Shown one piece after another: positions 44,031 through 52,745 of a DNA stretch of 64,000 nt. Both the position numbers and the translations under genes were made by a program. The notes beneath the pieces were generated by a model that made no database searches, was not told the DNA's origin, and saw nothing but the letters and a program-made list of their open reading frames with translations. Within the stretch, counting starts at the first letter, position 1. Every line of letters starts with the position of its first letter. This stretch comes from Chitinophaga caeni (GTDB lineage Bacteria > Bacteroidota > Bacteroidia > Chitinophagales > Chitinophagaceae), in NCBI RefSeq assembly GCF_002557795.1, contig NZ_CP023777.1, positions 3,853,001 to 3,917,000 of the forward strand, in the 5' to 3' direction.

Positions 44031-44684
44031 ATGAATGATCCCTTGCTGATAGAATCGGTTTACAAGATCCTCTTTTCGTTGCTTACCGGGGCGATACTAG
44101 GATTTGAGCGGGAATTGCGGCGCAAACCCGCCGGGATCAGGACAATCACCTTGCTTTGTGCAGGATCCGCCCTATTCACGATTTTGAGCATCCAGATCGG
44201 TTACCCTGGCAATATGGACAGGGTGGCATCAAATATTTTAACGGGTGTAGGATTTATCGGCGCCGGGGTCATTTTCAAGGGAGAATTCTCGATAGACGGC
44301 ATCACTACCGCAACGACTATCTGGATTGCCGCCGCCCTGGGCATGGCGATCGGAATGGATAAGTACTGGTTGGCCGGTATTACATTAACCTCCGCCCTCG
44401 TAGTTTTAAGGGTATTACAATACGTGGAAGACTGGATCACACGGACCAGGGAACGAAAAATGTACACGGTGATGTACAAAAATGAAGATATGACGGAAGC
44501 CGATATCCTCGCGATCTTCCAACAATTTCATCTCCAGCACAAAAAGGTAGCCACCATGAGGAAGGAATCTATCGTAGAAGAGAAATACGAGATATCCGGA
44601 CCAATAAAAAACATGGAAGCGATGAATCGTTCGCTGATGGTGAACCCATTAATACATTCCTTTATCGTGCAGGTAAACATTTAA
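44031..44684 (+). CDS. MgtC/SapB family membrane protein
   Basis: 217 residues from the ATG at 44031; an upstream in-frame ATG at 43989 falls inside the Rof gene. About four N-terminal transmembrane helices with the family motif GFERELRRKPAGIRT and GVGFIGAGVIFKGEF, followed by a cytosolic C-terminal ACT-like domain (about 140-217). MgtC proteins adjust growth under low Mg2+ and in some species inhibit ATP synthase; here only the family is clear. Co-oriented with the Rof gene. Its stop and the stop of the convergent EamA gene share the TTAA at 44681-44684. Confidence 0.9.
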   Translation: MNDPLLIESVYKILFSLLTGAILGFERELRRKPAGIRTITLLCAGSALFTILSIQIGYPGNMDRVASNILTGVGFIGAGVIFKGEFSIDGITTATTIWIAAALGMAIGMDKYWLAGITLTSALVVLRVLQYVEDWITRTRERKMYTVMYKNEDMTEADILAIFQQFHLQHKKVATMRKESIVEEKYEISGPIKNMEAMNRSLMVNPLIHSFIVQVNI

Positions 44685-45580
44685 TGTTTCCTGAGTGTCA
44701 TCAATACCACGCCCAATATAACGATCACCGAGCCCGCGAACATCTCCAGGGAAAGCTGCTCCCCTGCTATCGACCAACCTAAAAACAATGCTACAACTGG
44801 GTTTACGTATGCATAAGTAGCCGTAATTCGCGGAGGGGCATTATTGATCAGCCATGAATAAGATGTATAACCGATCCAGGAACCGAAGATTATTAAATAG
44901 GCAATTGCGCCGATAGACACATGCGTCATTGATTGAATCGATGCAAGTTGATTATCTTCCAACACGGCACTCATAACGAGCGCGGCGATACCCCCTACGA
45001 AAGTCTGGATGGCCGTATTGGTTAATTGTTGCGGTAATTTTAAGCGGGGTGAAAGTAAAGAACCCGTAACCCAGCACATGCTCCCCATCACGACAACACC
45101 GATTGGCCATAAGGGGAAATCTTTATGTTCCGTTGCCGAGAAGGGATTGAAGATCAAAAACAGCCCGATGAAACCGAACCCGATGCCCAGGAGCGTGCGG
45201 ATACCAACTTTTTTCCGGGAGAAAAACAGGTAATCCAGCAATATAAACCAAGCCGGGTTCGCGGCAACGATTAGGGAAACCAATCCTGAAGGCATATATT
45301 TTAATGAAAAAGCAACGCCGGAGTTCCCGATACCGATTAATAGAAAACCAATTAACGAGGCATTTAAAACTTGCTTGATCGAGGGCCATTGCTTCTCTTT
45401 ATAAATAGCCCAGGCAAATAATAGGCTACCCGCGATGATAAAACGGATCCCGGATAATAAAAACGGGGGGACTTCCCGGATACCGATCTTCATTCCTAAA
45501 TACGTGGAACCCCATATGATATATACTGCCAATAGGGCGGGGATTAAGAGGTTTGTCTTCGGTTGACCGGCGGTACCCAT
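44681..45580 (-). CDS. EamA/DMT family transporter
   Basis: 299 residues from the ATG at 45578-45580 (MGTAGQPKTN). The frame extends to 45649, but that part overlaps the palindromic repeat and reads as non-protein. Ten transmembrane helices in two EamA repeats, with IIWGSTYLGMKIGIREVPP in the first, and the C-terminal ATYAYVNPVVALFLGW motif. Likely exports or imports metabolites such as amino acids; substrate unknown. Its stop codon overlaps mgtC tail to tail. Confidence 0.93.
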   Translation of the reverse strand: MGTAGQPKTNLLIPALLAVYIIWGSTYLGMKIGIREVPPFLLSGIRFIIAGSLLFAWAIYKEKQWPSIKQVLNASLIGFLLIGIGNSGVAFSLKYMPSGLVSLIVAANPAWFILLDYLFFSRKKVGIRTLLGIGFGFIGLFLIFNPFSATEHKDFPLWPIGVVVMGSMCWVTGSLLSPRLKLPQQLTNTAIQTFVGGIAALVMSAVLEDNQLASIQSMTHVSIGAIAYLIIFGSWIGYTSYSWLINNAPPRITATYAYVNPVVALFLGWSIAGEQLSLEMFAGSVIVILGVVLMTLRKH

Positions 45581-45984
45581 GGTTTTGAGCGGTTGTTTTT
45601 TTTTCGCGGGGTAAGGTACGAAATTTTGCGGGGGATCATGTAGAGACAAGACATGCCTTGTCTGGCCCGGATGTTGAATATTTCATTTTGGGAAGGATTA
45701 AAATGATTGGTTAGTTCAAACCACATCACGTAAGCTAATATCCCGATATCAGGATAAATAATTTCTCCTTCTTTACAAGTTGCGAGTAATGGTTGCCGAC
45801 GATCCGCAACTATAGTGATAAAATATCCTGAAACACTTCCTTAATCCCACTAGTGCGCACGGGCTGAGGCAATACGGTATTTGCATTTTAAACTTTTCAA
45901 TTTTAGATGATTATTTTCTTGGGTTAACAGATAAAAAATTAATTTACGAAATATGCTATTATCTAATCACAAATTAAACTGATA
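45581..45984. other. Non-coding stretch upstream of EamA and macro-domain genes
   Basis: 404 bp between the divergent EamA and macro-domain genes. It holds the second palindromic repeat (45640-45663); otherwise it is AT-rich, with no open frame of interest. It must contain both promoters, but I see no convincing -33/-7 pair. Confidence 0.6.
45640..45663. repeat. Palindromic repeat, copy 2
   Basis: GTAGAGACAAGACATGCC (45640-45657) matches the core at 2296-2313 with one mismatch. Arms AGACAAG (45644-45650) and CTTGTCT (45657-45663) pair around ACATGC. The outer arms seen in copy 1 are lost. It lies 60 bp upstream of the EamA start. Confidence 0.65.
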
Positions 45985-46491
45985 ATGATTCAATTAATCC
46001 AAGGAGATATCACCCGGCTAGTAGTAGACGCTATCGTAAATGCCGCTAATTCCTCTTTGCTTGGTGGCGGGGGTGTAGACGGTGCCATCCATAGGGCCGC
46101 AGGTCCTTCCCTACTGGAAGAATGCAGGAAAATAAGGAATAGGCAGGGAGGTTGTGAAACGGGCGAAGCCGTAATTACCGGTGCGGGCAACTTGCCATCT
46201 AGGTTCGTAATACATACGGTTGGGCCAGTGTGGAACGGAGGGGAGCAAAATGAATTACAGCTCTTGAGAAATTGCTATGAAAACTCTTTGGCCTTAGCTG
46301 TAAAAAACAAGGTGCAGACAATTGCATTCCCTAATATTAGCACCGGGATATACCGATTTCCAAAACAGCTTGCAGCAGAAATCGCTATATCCACGGTGAA
46401 AGAATTTACCTTGAACGATATGTTAGAGAAAGTAATTTTTGTAAGCTTTGATCAAGAAAATTATGCTATCTATAAGAACCTAATGTTGTAG
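45985..46491 (+). CDS. Macro-domain ADP-ribose-acting hydrolase
   Basis: 168 residues, one macro domain. Likely hydrolyses O-acetyl-ADP-ribose or removes ADP-ribose from macromolecules in the cytosol. Conserved: [19 protein letters not shown] and IHRAAGPSL (ADP-ribose pocket with the catalytic Asn/Asp region), [19 protein letters not shown], and the GIYRFP loop after FPNISTG. This pattern matches the MacroD/YmdB class. It is monocistronic; no ADP-ribosyltransferase or toxin partner is adjacent, so general metabolite repair is the default role. Confidence 0.92.
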   Translation: MIQLIQGDITRLVVDAIVNAANSSLLGGGGVDGAIHRAAGPSLLEECRKIRNRQGGCETGEAVITGAGNLPSRFVIHTVGPVWNGGEQNELQLLRNCYENSLALAVKNKVQTIAFPNISTGIYRFPKQLAAEIAISTVKEFTLNDMLEKVIFVSFDQENYAIYKNLML

Positions 46492-46509
46492 AAAAAATAT
46501 TTTCGCTGC

Positions 46510-47331
46510 CTATATTTCTACTTCTTTCTTGATGCCATACGGTGTATATATTATTTTACCCTCCTTTGTCGTTTTCCTGATTGCTCTATTTTTCGCGATC
46601 GAATCTTCCGTTTTATAACCACGTTTATGATCGAGGTGGATGCATATTGCGCTGTACCTTTTTTGAATTCCTTTTATCCCGAGATTCATCAAGCGTTCGC
46701 CCAGTTCCCGGTCTTGCCCGCCGTATTGCATCCTTTCATCAAATCCGTTTACCGCCAGGATATCAGCTTTCCAACCGGAAGAATTATGCCCGTTCCAGCT
46801 CGCTTTGGTAGGCGTAACCGCATTCAGGAGATGGGCTTTAAAACCTTTACTGCTGAGTTTATTATTTTTAAACGATTTTTTGAGGCCATGAGATAATAAC
46901 CAATCTATATCAAAACAACGTTGTGAAATAATATCATCTTTTTTTATTAATTCCGATATATTCATGGGTAACATATAATATCCCCCGGAGATAAAATGCC
47001 CCGGCTTGCGGTATTTCATATGCATTTCAACGAAATCTTTCCTGGGAATGCAATCGCCGTCGCTCATCAAGATATAATCGGATTTACATGCCGTGATAGC
47101 TTTATTTAAGATGGTCGATTTTTGAAACCCGTTATCTTCATGCCATATATACTGGATGGGAAAATTAACTTCTGCCTGTATCTTGCTAACTAATTGCCGG
47201 GTAGTTTCCCTGGAACCATCATCTGCAATAACTAATTCGAACTCATTGAATGTTTGCTGATTATACCCCCATAATACTTTTTCAAGCCAGGCTTCAGCGT
47301 TGTAGGTACTGATAATTACAGATATTTTCAT
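46510..47331 (-). CDS. Family 2 glycosyltransferase
   Basis: 273 residues. GT-A fold: ISVIISTYNAEAWLEKVL at the N-terminus, LVIADDGSRETT (nucleotide-sugar binding), MSDGDCIPRKDF as the DxD metal motif, and the C-terminal acceptor region with VNGFDERMQYGGQDRELG, typical of glyco_tranf_7C. No transmembrane helix, so it works at the cytosolic face. First gene of the surface-glycan region; divergent from the GT-B gene 47434-48501. Confidence 0.9.
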   Translation of the reverse strand: MKISVIISTYNAEAWLEKVLWGYNQQTFNEFELVIADDGSRETTRQLVSKIQAEVNFPIQYIWHEDNGFQKSTILNKAITACKSDYILMSDGDCIPRKDFVEMHMKYRKPGHFISGGYYMLPMNISELIKKDDIISQRCFDIDWLLSHGLKKSFKNNKLSSKGFKAHLLNAVTPTKASWNGHNSSGWKADILAVNGFDERMQYGGQDRELGERLMNLGIKGIQKRYSAICIHLDHKRGYKTEDSIAKNRAIRKTTKEGKIIYTPYGIKKEVEI

Positions 47332-47433
47332 ATTTAAAACGATAATGGCGGGGCGTTAACATAAAACATCTTGTCAACAAATATAATAATGTCCCCTTTG
47401 TTAATTATTTTTACAGATCAATTTTGATTTTAA

Positions 47434-48501
47434 ATGACTGTTACACTTATTGAATTAAATAATTTTCATGAAGAATGTCTTTACAGCCAAGTAAAGTTCC
47501 TACATGATCAAGATATAACGGTGAACTTAATCGTTAATTCTTCATTAAGAATCCAGGTCGAAGAATACAAGTGCTTATTAAATGATATACAATATTTTAA
47601 CAGGAAGAAAAAAATTAAGATTTTAGATTTTTTTAAGATATACAAATATTTGATCTCAAGCCAACCGGATATAGTCGTTTTTAACACTGGTAGTTCTAAA
47701 TTAGATATTGTAGGTCTTTCAAATTTTTTGCCAAAGAAAATAAAACGATTTGGAATTTTACATAATTTAACAAAATTATTTTCCAGCAAATCGCAAGTAT
47801 TGATTTCTAAAGGTATTGATGGATATTTTGTTATTAACGATTTTCTTTTAAAGAATGATTTAATTGCACAATCCCCGAAGCCTTTTTATAGCTTCTACCC
47901 CGTATTTTTCCCAAAATATAAAGATTCTTTTAAAATTCTAAAAACGGGGCAAGAATTTTGGTTCTGCATCCCGGGTAGCGTTTCTTACAAAAGGAAGGAT
48001 TATAAATTATTGATCGATATCGCGGCGCAACTGAAGGCTTATAACAATTTTAAATTCATCATATTAGGAAAGATGAACCCGGATCATGAAGATGCGGCCG
48101 ACTTTATAAAAAAAATAAAGGAAAATGATGTTGCTGACAAATTCACTTTATTCGATCTATTTATTCCGAACCCGGTCTTCCATGAATATATATCTAACTC
48201 GGACTGCCTCCTGCTTCCCTTTAATAAAGAACATAATTCATATATCAATTATAAAATTACAGGCGCTATAAATCTCGCCATTGCTCATCAAAAGAAAATT
48301 ATAACATCTTCTGATTTAAAAATCATTGATGATATCGTTAATAATAGCTTTTTCTACAATGATCCCGCCGAATTATTGTTTTATATCAAGGAAATCATTA
48401 ACGGGAATAGGGATCTTTCTTTTGTAAACAATCCAAAATGGAGCTTCGAACATCAACAAAAGCAATATCTATCTGCACTTGGTATTACCGTGAAAAATTG
48501 A
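47434..48501 (+). CDS. Putative GT-B (GT4-like) glycosyltransferase
   Basis: 355 residues. The N-terminal domain is diverged; the C-terminal half has the GT4-like pattern WFCIPGSVSYKRKDYKLLID, FKFIILGKMNP and HEYISNSDCLLLPFNKEH. The donor-site acidic cluster typical of GT4 is altered. Base composition is clearly more AT-rich than its neighbours and the residues are rich in Lys, Ile and Asn, suggesting later acquisition, as is usual in polysaccharide regions. Divergent from the GT2 gene and convergent with the GT-C-like gene. Confidence 0.72.
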   Translation: MTVTLIELNNFHEECLYSQVKFLHDQDITVNLIVNSSLRIQVEEYKCLLNDIQYFNRKKKIKILDFFKIYKYLISSQPDIVVFNTGSSKLDIVGLSNFLPKKIKRFGILHNLTKLFSSKSQVLISKGIDGYFVINDFLLKNDLIAQSPKPFYSFYPVFFPKYKDSFKILKTGQEFWFCIPGSVSYKRKDYKLLIDIAAQLKAYNNFKFIILGKMNPDHEDAADFIKKIKENDVADKFTLFDLFIPNPVFHEYISNSDCLLLPFNKEHNSYINYKITGAINLAIAHQKKIITSSDLKIIDDIVNNSFFYNDPAELLFYIKEIINGNRDLSFVNNPKWSFEHQQKQYLSALGITVKN

Positions 48502-48529
48502 TGCAATAATCACTTTCAACTACAATAAT

Positions 48530-48553
48530 AAACCGGGACAGTTTGCCCCGGTT
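48530..48553. terminator. Weak bidirectional terminator
   Basis: Stem AACCGGG (48531-48537) / CCCGGTT (48547-48553), 9-nt loop, flanked by T-rich sequence on both strands. It lies between convergent genes ending at 48501 and 48588. Confidence 0.5.
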
Positions 48554-48587
48554 GTTAATTATTACTCTATAAAAATTTCTTGGCTAA

Positions 48588-50273
48588 TTATTTACTTTCC
48601 GAATACTGCAAGGTTTCCCAATCAGTCGTATCATTTTTCCTTACGTATACTTCAATATTGGCATTAGTAGGTCGCCTCGGGGCTAAGAAACTATCCGCCA
48701 GGCGATAATGTTGCTGTAATGTTTCACGTAAGGCGAACGGGAAAAAGTTATTTAAAGTCGGGGCATATTCGTACATGACGATATCATATTCCTGCCGCTG
48801 CACCTTCCGGGTAAACAACTGTAATTGCTTGTTAAACATCCCTACGCCCAAATGGTACCATAAAGGATAATTGCTACCTGTTTCTAATTGGTATGGCATT
48901 GCATAGGCCAATGGCGTCAGCTCCGTCATGTTCAATACCTTTGGCATTTTGCCCTGGAAGTTCACTGCTTTCCAGGCAAGCACTTTTTCCATCCCATGCA
49001 CCGTTGATGGCGGCATATACATTTTTTCAAACCCCTTGATGCTGGTAAAAACCCATTCACTTGTCGGAACATCTGTCGTATCAAGGTTTATCATGAAATT
49101 ATGTTTTGATACCACGTTCTCGCCCGTAGGGCTTACATTGGCGACTTCCTTTCCCGGTAAAAACCTAGCAAATACCCGGTCTATGTACTTCCAATAAGTC
49201 CCCGACCACCAAAGTAAAACCAGGCAAGCACCGGCAATTATGGCCTTCCAACCATCTAATTTTATATGCAATTGAGATGTTAAAAGACTGGCAATCAATG
49301 CAAATGCGAAACTATGGAAAAAAATATTATTGTCCGGCGGGGTATAACTTGTAACCTGGAATAATGCCGCTTCGGCAAGGATACCCAAGGTTAGCAATGT
49401 AAATAGCATGAAATTTCTATCCTCCCAGGTTTTGGAAAACTGTTTTATTGCCGGTATCAACAATAAAAGTATCAATACCAGGTAAAACTTAATCCATTGC
49501 GATTCTCCCATGATGGCATCCGCAAAATCGGCTACCGACAAACGGGAATTATGCGGCGGCTGACCATGGTTAAACCAATAACCGATATTATACTTTTGAA
49601 ACGGTAAAAATACTGCCAGGGCTATTATCAGGTAACTAGCGATAAATATTCCCAAGCGTAAATATTTCCTATCCTGTATGCAGCCGTACACCAATAAAGC
49701 CAAGGCAAGCAATAGTCCCAATCCACCTCCATCTTGCTTCGTGAAAAATGAAAGGAATAAGAATGTTGCCGATAGGAATAACTGGATGTAAACGATCCAT
49801 GCCTGCTTGTACTCCCTGTTTAAAGCGGCCAGCAAAAATGCTAGGCCAACAAATTCATACACGATTACGCTGTGGTTATACCATGGCCAGAAGTTAAAGA
49901 AGCTGTAGGATATAGCAAATACAAGGATTGATAGCAAGCGTATAATTGGCTGTACATTCAAGCTTCTCATCATTGATCTGAATGCAAAACCACCCAAAAT
50001 ATTCATAAATACCTGCGCTTTCACCAAGGACATCATATGTGGACCGAACAGCTTAAAAAATAACGATGGCACCAACCAGAACCCGAAACCGAGCGGCGTT
50101 CCGAAGTCCTTGTAAGGCACCTGTCCCAAGTACATACGGTATGCCCCTTCGTAAGAGAGGAAAATATTTACCCTGTAAGGGAAGGTCAAGAATAAGGGTA
50201 CGATAGCCAATCCGCAGATAATCAGGCATTCTAAAACTGTTGTAGTTCTGTTTCTTTCAAGTAATCCAGGCAT
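48588..50273 (-). CDS. GT-C-like multi-pass membrane protein, candidate arabinofuranosyltransferase
   Basis: 561 residues. About 10-12 transmembrane helices up to residue 365, then a periplasmic C-terminal domain of about 190 residues. The first periplasmic loop holds acidic residues Glu42 and Asp56 (LSYEGAYRMYLGQVPYKDFG), the place of the catalytic acid in GT-C enzymes, which use polyprenyl-phosphate sugars. Proteins of this layout are often annotated as hypothetical or as GT39-like. It is divergent by 218 bp from the operon that would make polyprenyl-phosphoryl arabinose. I infer it may be the transferase using that donor, as in other systems where a GT-C enzyme accompanies these genes. The family call is moderate, the substrate inferred. 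Confidence 0.65.
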   Translation of the reverse strand: MPGLLERNRTTTVLECLIICGLAIVPLFLTFPYRVNIFLSYEGAYRMYLGQVPYKDFGTPLGFGFWLVPSLFFKLFGPHMMSLVKAQVFMNILGGFAFRSMMRSLNVQPIIRLLSILVFAISYSFFNFWPWYNHSVIVYEFVGLAFLLAALNREYKQAWIVYIQLFLSATFLFLSFFTKQDGGGLGLLLALALLVYGCIQDRKYLRLGIFIASYLIIALAVFLPFQKYNIGYWFNHGQPPHNSRLSVADFADAIMGESQWIKFYLVLILLLLIPAIKQFSKTWEDRNFMLFTLLTLGILAEAALFQVTSYTPPDNNIFFHSFAFALIASLLTSQLHIKLDGWKAIIAGACLVLLWWSGTYWKYIDRVFARFLPGKEVANVSPTGENVVSKHNFMINLDTTDVPTSEWVFTSIKGFEKMYMPPSTVHGMEKVLAWKAVNFQGKMPKVLNMTELTPLAYAMPYQLETGSNYPLWYHLGVGMFNKQLQLFTRKVQRQEYDIVMYEYAPTLNNFFPFALRETLQQHYRLADSFLAPRRPTNANIEVYVRKNDTTDWETLQYSESK

Positions 50274-50491
50274 AGTTGGGGCCGTTAGGTGATAATGTAG
50301 GAATTAAAAAAGCCAAAAATAATAGAATTCAGCAAATTATTAAATTCAAACCTTAAACGGCGTGAAGATAACCCGGGTAAATCTTGAACGAACCGGTCTA
50401 CCCTGCTGGATTTATCATATTAATATAACATAACATCTTATCAACCAATTAGTATTTTCAATAATTCATTGTATCTTGCAGCCACATTAAT

Positions 50492-51391
50492 GTGATTATC
50501 CCCGTGCAGTATTTAAAACTATTAAGGCCGAAACATTGGGCCAAGAACCTCTTTCTTTTCGTTCCCCTGTTCTTTGCTGGTGAGATTGCCAATGTAGATA
50601 AAATATTATTACTACTACAGGCGTTCCTGGCATTCAGCCTCGTGGCAAGCAGCATTTATATTATAAACGATTACAAGGATATCGAGGCCGACCGCGCCCA
50701 TCCTGTTAAATGCAAAAGACCCCTGGCGTCGGGGGCGGTGAAGCCAAGTACGGCGCTGGTAATTTTCGGGATTTGCGTGCTGGCAGGCTTTGCATTAGCA
50801 TTCTTGATTAAATCGAAATTTGCCTTCGTGTTAGGCATTTACTTCGTACTAAATATTGCTTATACTTTCGGCTTAAAAAACATTTCCATCCTGGACATTA
50901 TGATCCTCGCAACGGGTTTCGTATTAAGAATTAAAGCCGGCGGCATCGCTTCCAATATAGCAATTTCGGAATGGTTAATGTTGATGGTATTCCTATTGGC
51001 CTTATTTATGGCTATTGCAAAGCGGCGTGATGATGTGCTGATAAAAAACACTTCGGGGAAGGAAATGCGCAAGGCTTCAAAGGGATATAACCTCGACTTC
51101 ATGAACGTGTCGCTTTCCATCGCCGCGGCCGTGATCATCGTTGCATACATCATGTACACCATGGCGCCGGAAACAAATGCCCGCTTCGGAACATATAGAT
51201 TATATTATACAAGTATTTTTGTTATTGCAGGATTATTGCGATATTTGCAAATCACCTACGTGGAAAACGACACTGGGTCACCTACCAAAATCCTGTATAA
51301 AGACCGATTCATACAATTAACCATACTCCTTTGGATACTTAGTTTTTATGTAATTATTTATTTACCTATAGACAAAAGTTTCTTTGGATAA
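50492..51391 (+). CDS. UbiA-type polyprenyl-phosphate phosphoribosyltransferase (DPPR synthase-like)
   Basis: 299 residues from GTG at 50492; GTG at 50504 (MQYLKLLRPKHW) is equally possible. Predicted to attach phosphoribose from PRPP to a polyprenyl phosphate in the inner membrane. About eight helices. The key motif is NDYKDIEADRAHP plus KCKRPLASG (59-81), which is the NDxxDxxxD signature of the UbiA fold in the form seen in mycobacterial Rv3806c (NDxxDxExDRxHPxKxxRPxAxG). The second Asp-rich loop is altered but the region VLRIKAGG and AKRRDDVL is kept. The stop overlaps the next ATG (TAATG). First gene of the arabinose-donor operon. Confidence 0.86.
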   Translation: MIIPVQYLKLLRPKHWAKNLFLFVPLFFAGEIANVDKILLLLQAFLAFSLVASSIYIINDYKDIEADRAHPVKCKRPLASGAVKPSTALVIFGICVLAGFALAFLIKSKFAFVLGIYFVLNIAYTFGLKNISILDIMILATGFVLRIKAGGIASNIAISEWLMLMVFLLALFMAIAKRRDDVLIKNTSGKEMRKASKGYNLDFMNVSLSIAAAVIIVAYIMYTMAPETNARFGTYRLYYTSIFVIAGLLRYLQITYVENDTGSPTKILYKDRFIQLTILLWILSFYVIIYLPIDKSFFG

Positions 51392-52722
51392 TGCAAAAAC
51401 AATTAGCCAATTGGGGTAATTACCCGGTCTTAACTTGCAACGAGTCTAGCTTCACAACCGAAGAGCAGCTCACGCAGTTTGTTGACACCCATCAACAAAT
51501 CATTGCCAGGGGCAATGGTAGATGCTATGGCGATGCTTCATTAGCACAAAACAGCATTTCAACTCTCAAATACGATAAAATACTATCATTTGATATAGAA
51601 ACGGGTGAATTCGAGTGCCAGAGCGGGGTTACATTAGACCAAATCTTGGATATCATCGTCCCGAAAGGTTGGTTTCTACCCGTAACGCCGGGTACGAAAT
51701 TCATAACCGTTGGCGGCGCGATAGCCTCCGATGTGCATGGCAAAAATCACCACGTAGATGGCTGTTTTTCGAACCATGTCAGCTCTATGGAGGTTATTAC
51801 CGGCCTAGGTAAAACCACCTGCTCGCCTACTGAAAATAGCGATCTTTTTTGGGCTACATGCGGTGGAATGGGATTAACAGGCATCATCACGAAAGCTACC
51901 TTTCAACTGAAAAAGGTTGAATCGGCTTATATCAAGCAAACGCAGATTAAAGCCAAGAACCTCGATGAAATCATTGCTTTATTCGAGCAATACAAGCACT
52001 ATACTTATAGTATGGCCTGGATCGATTGCCTAAAAAAAGGTGATAGTTTTGGCAGGAGCATCCTCATCGTCGGGGAACATGCCACGGTAGATCAACTGCC
52101 GGTTAAAGCCCAAGCCCAACCGCTGAATTTACCCAAAAAAGGTAAATTGACCGTGCCCTTTAACTTACCTTCTTTCATATTGAATAATTTTACCGTGAAA
52201 TTATTCAACGCCCTATACTACGGTAAAAATTTCAAGAAAGTAATTAACAACGTTGTGCCTTACGAACCGTTCTTCTATCCTCTGGATGCGATATTGCATT
52301 GGAACAGGGGTTATGGCAAGAAAGGTTTCGTACAGTACCAATTCGTTTTACCAATCGATAAAATCGACGGCTTAAAGGCGATCCTACAAAGAATCGGCGA
52401 TAAAGGTTGGGGCTCATTTTTAGCCGTATTAAAAGTATTCGGTCAACAAGATTCCCTTATTTCTTTCCCAATGGAAGGTTATACCCTGGCATTGGATTTC
52501 CCCGTAAGAAAAGGATTGTTCGATTTTCTTGATGAACTGGACGAAATGGTTTTATCTTACGGTGGGCGCTTATATCTTTCCAAGGATGCCCGGATGAAAC
52601 AAGATACCTTTTGGAAGAGTTACCCTAAAGCAAGGGAATTTGCCGCGACGATGGAAAAATATAATGGGCAACAAAAGTTCAGTTCCATACAGTCCGACAG
52701 GTTACTAATCACCCAACAATAA
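51391..52722 (+). CDS. DprE1-like decaprenylphosphoryl-ribose 2-oxidase
   Basis: 443 residues. Predicted FAD enzyme that oxidises polyprenyl-phosphoryl ribose at C2 to the 2-keto sugar. The FAD_binding_4 domain (about 10-175) has ARGNGRCYGDASLAQNS (39-55) and SDVHGKNHHVDG (113-124), very close to mycobacterial DprE1. The C-terminal domain has LSKDARMKQDTFWKSYP, which contains the lysine region of the DprE1 active site. Where mycobacterial DprE1 has the Cys attacked by benzothiazinones, GYTLALDFP here has Ala367 by my alignment. Overlaps the UbiA gene by one base and precedes the DprE2-like gene by 23 bp. Confidence 0.9.
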   Translation: MQKQLANWGNYPVLTCNESSFTTEEQLTQFVDTHQQIIARGNGRCYGDASLAQNSISTLKYDKILSFDIETGEFECQSGVTLDQILDIIVPKGWFLPVTPGTKFITVGGAIASDVHGKNHHVDGCFSNHVSSMEVITGLGKTTCSPTENSDLFWATCGGMGLTGIITKATFQLKKVESAYIKQTQIKAKNLDEIIALFEQYKHYTYSMAWIDCLKKGDSFGRSILIVGEHATVDQLPVKAQAQPLNLPKKGKLTVPFNLPSFILNNFTVKLFNALYYGKNFKKVINNVVPYEPFFYPLDAILHWNRGYGKKGFVQYQFVLPIDKIDGLKAILQRIGDKGWGSFLAVLKVFGQQDSLISFPMEGYTLALDFPVRKGLFDFLDELDEMVLSYGGRLYLSKDARMKQDTFWKSYPKAREFAATMEKYNGQQKFSSIQSDRLLITQQ

Positions 52723-52745
52723 CTATTAACAGAATATACAGGATA

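Noticed and set aside
45581..45649. N-terminal extension of the EamA protein
   Set aside because: It runs into the palindromic repeat, is rich in Pro and Lys, and lacks the family pattern; ATG at 45580 is better.
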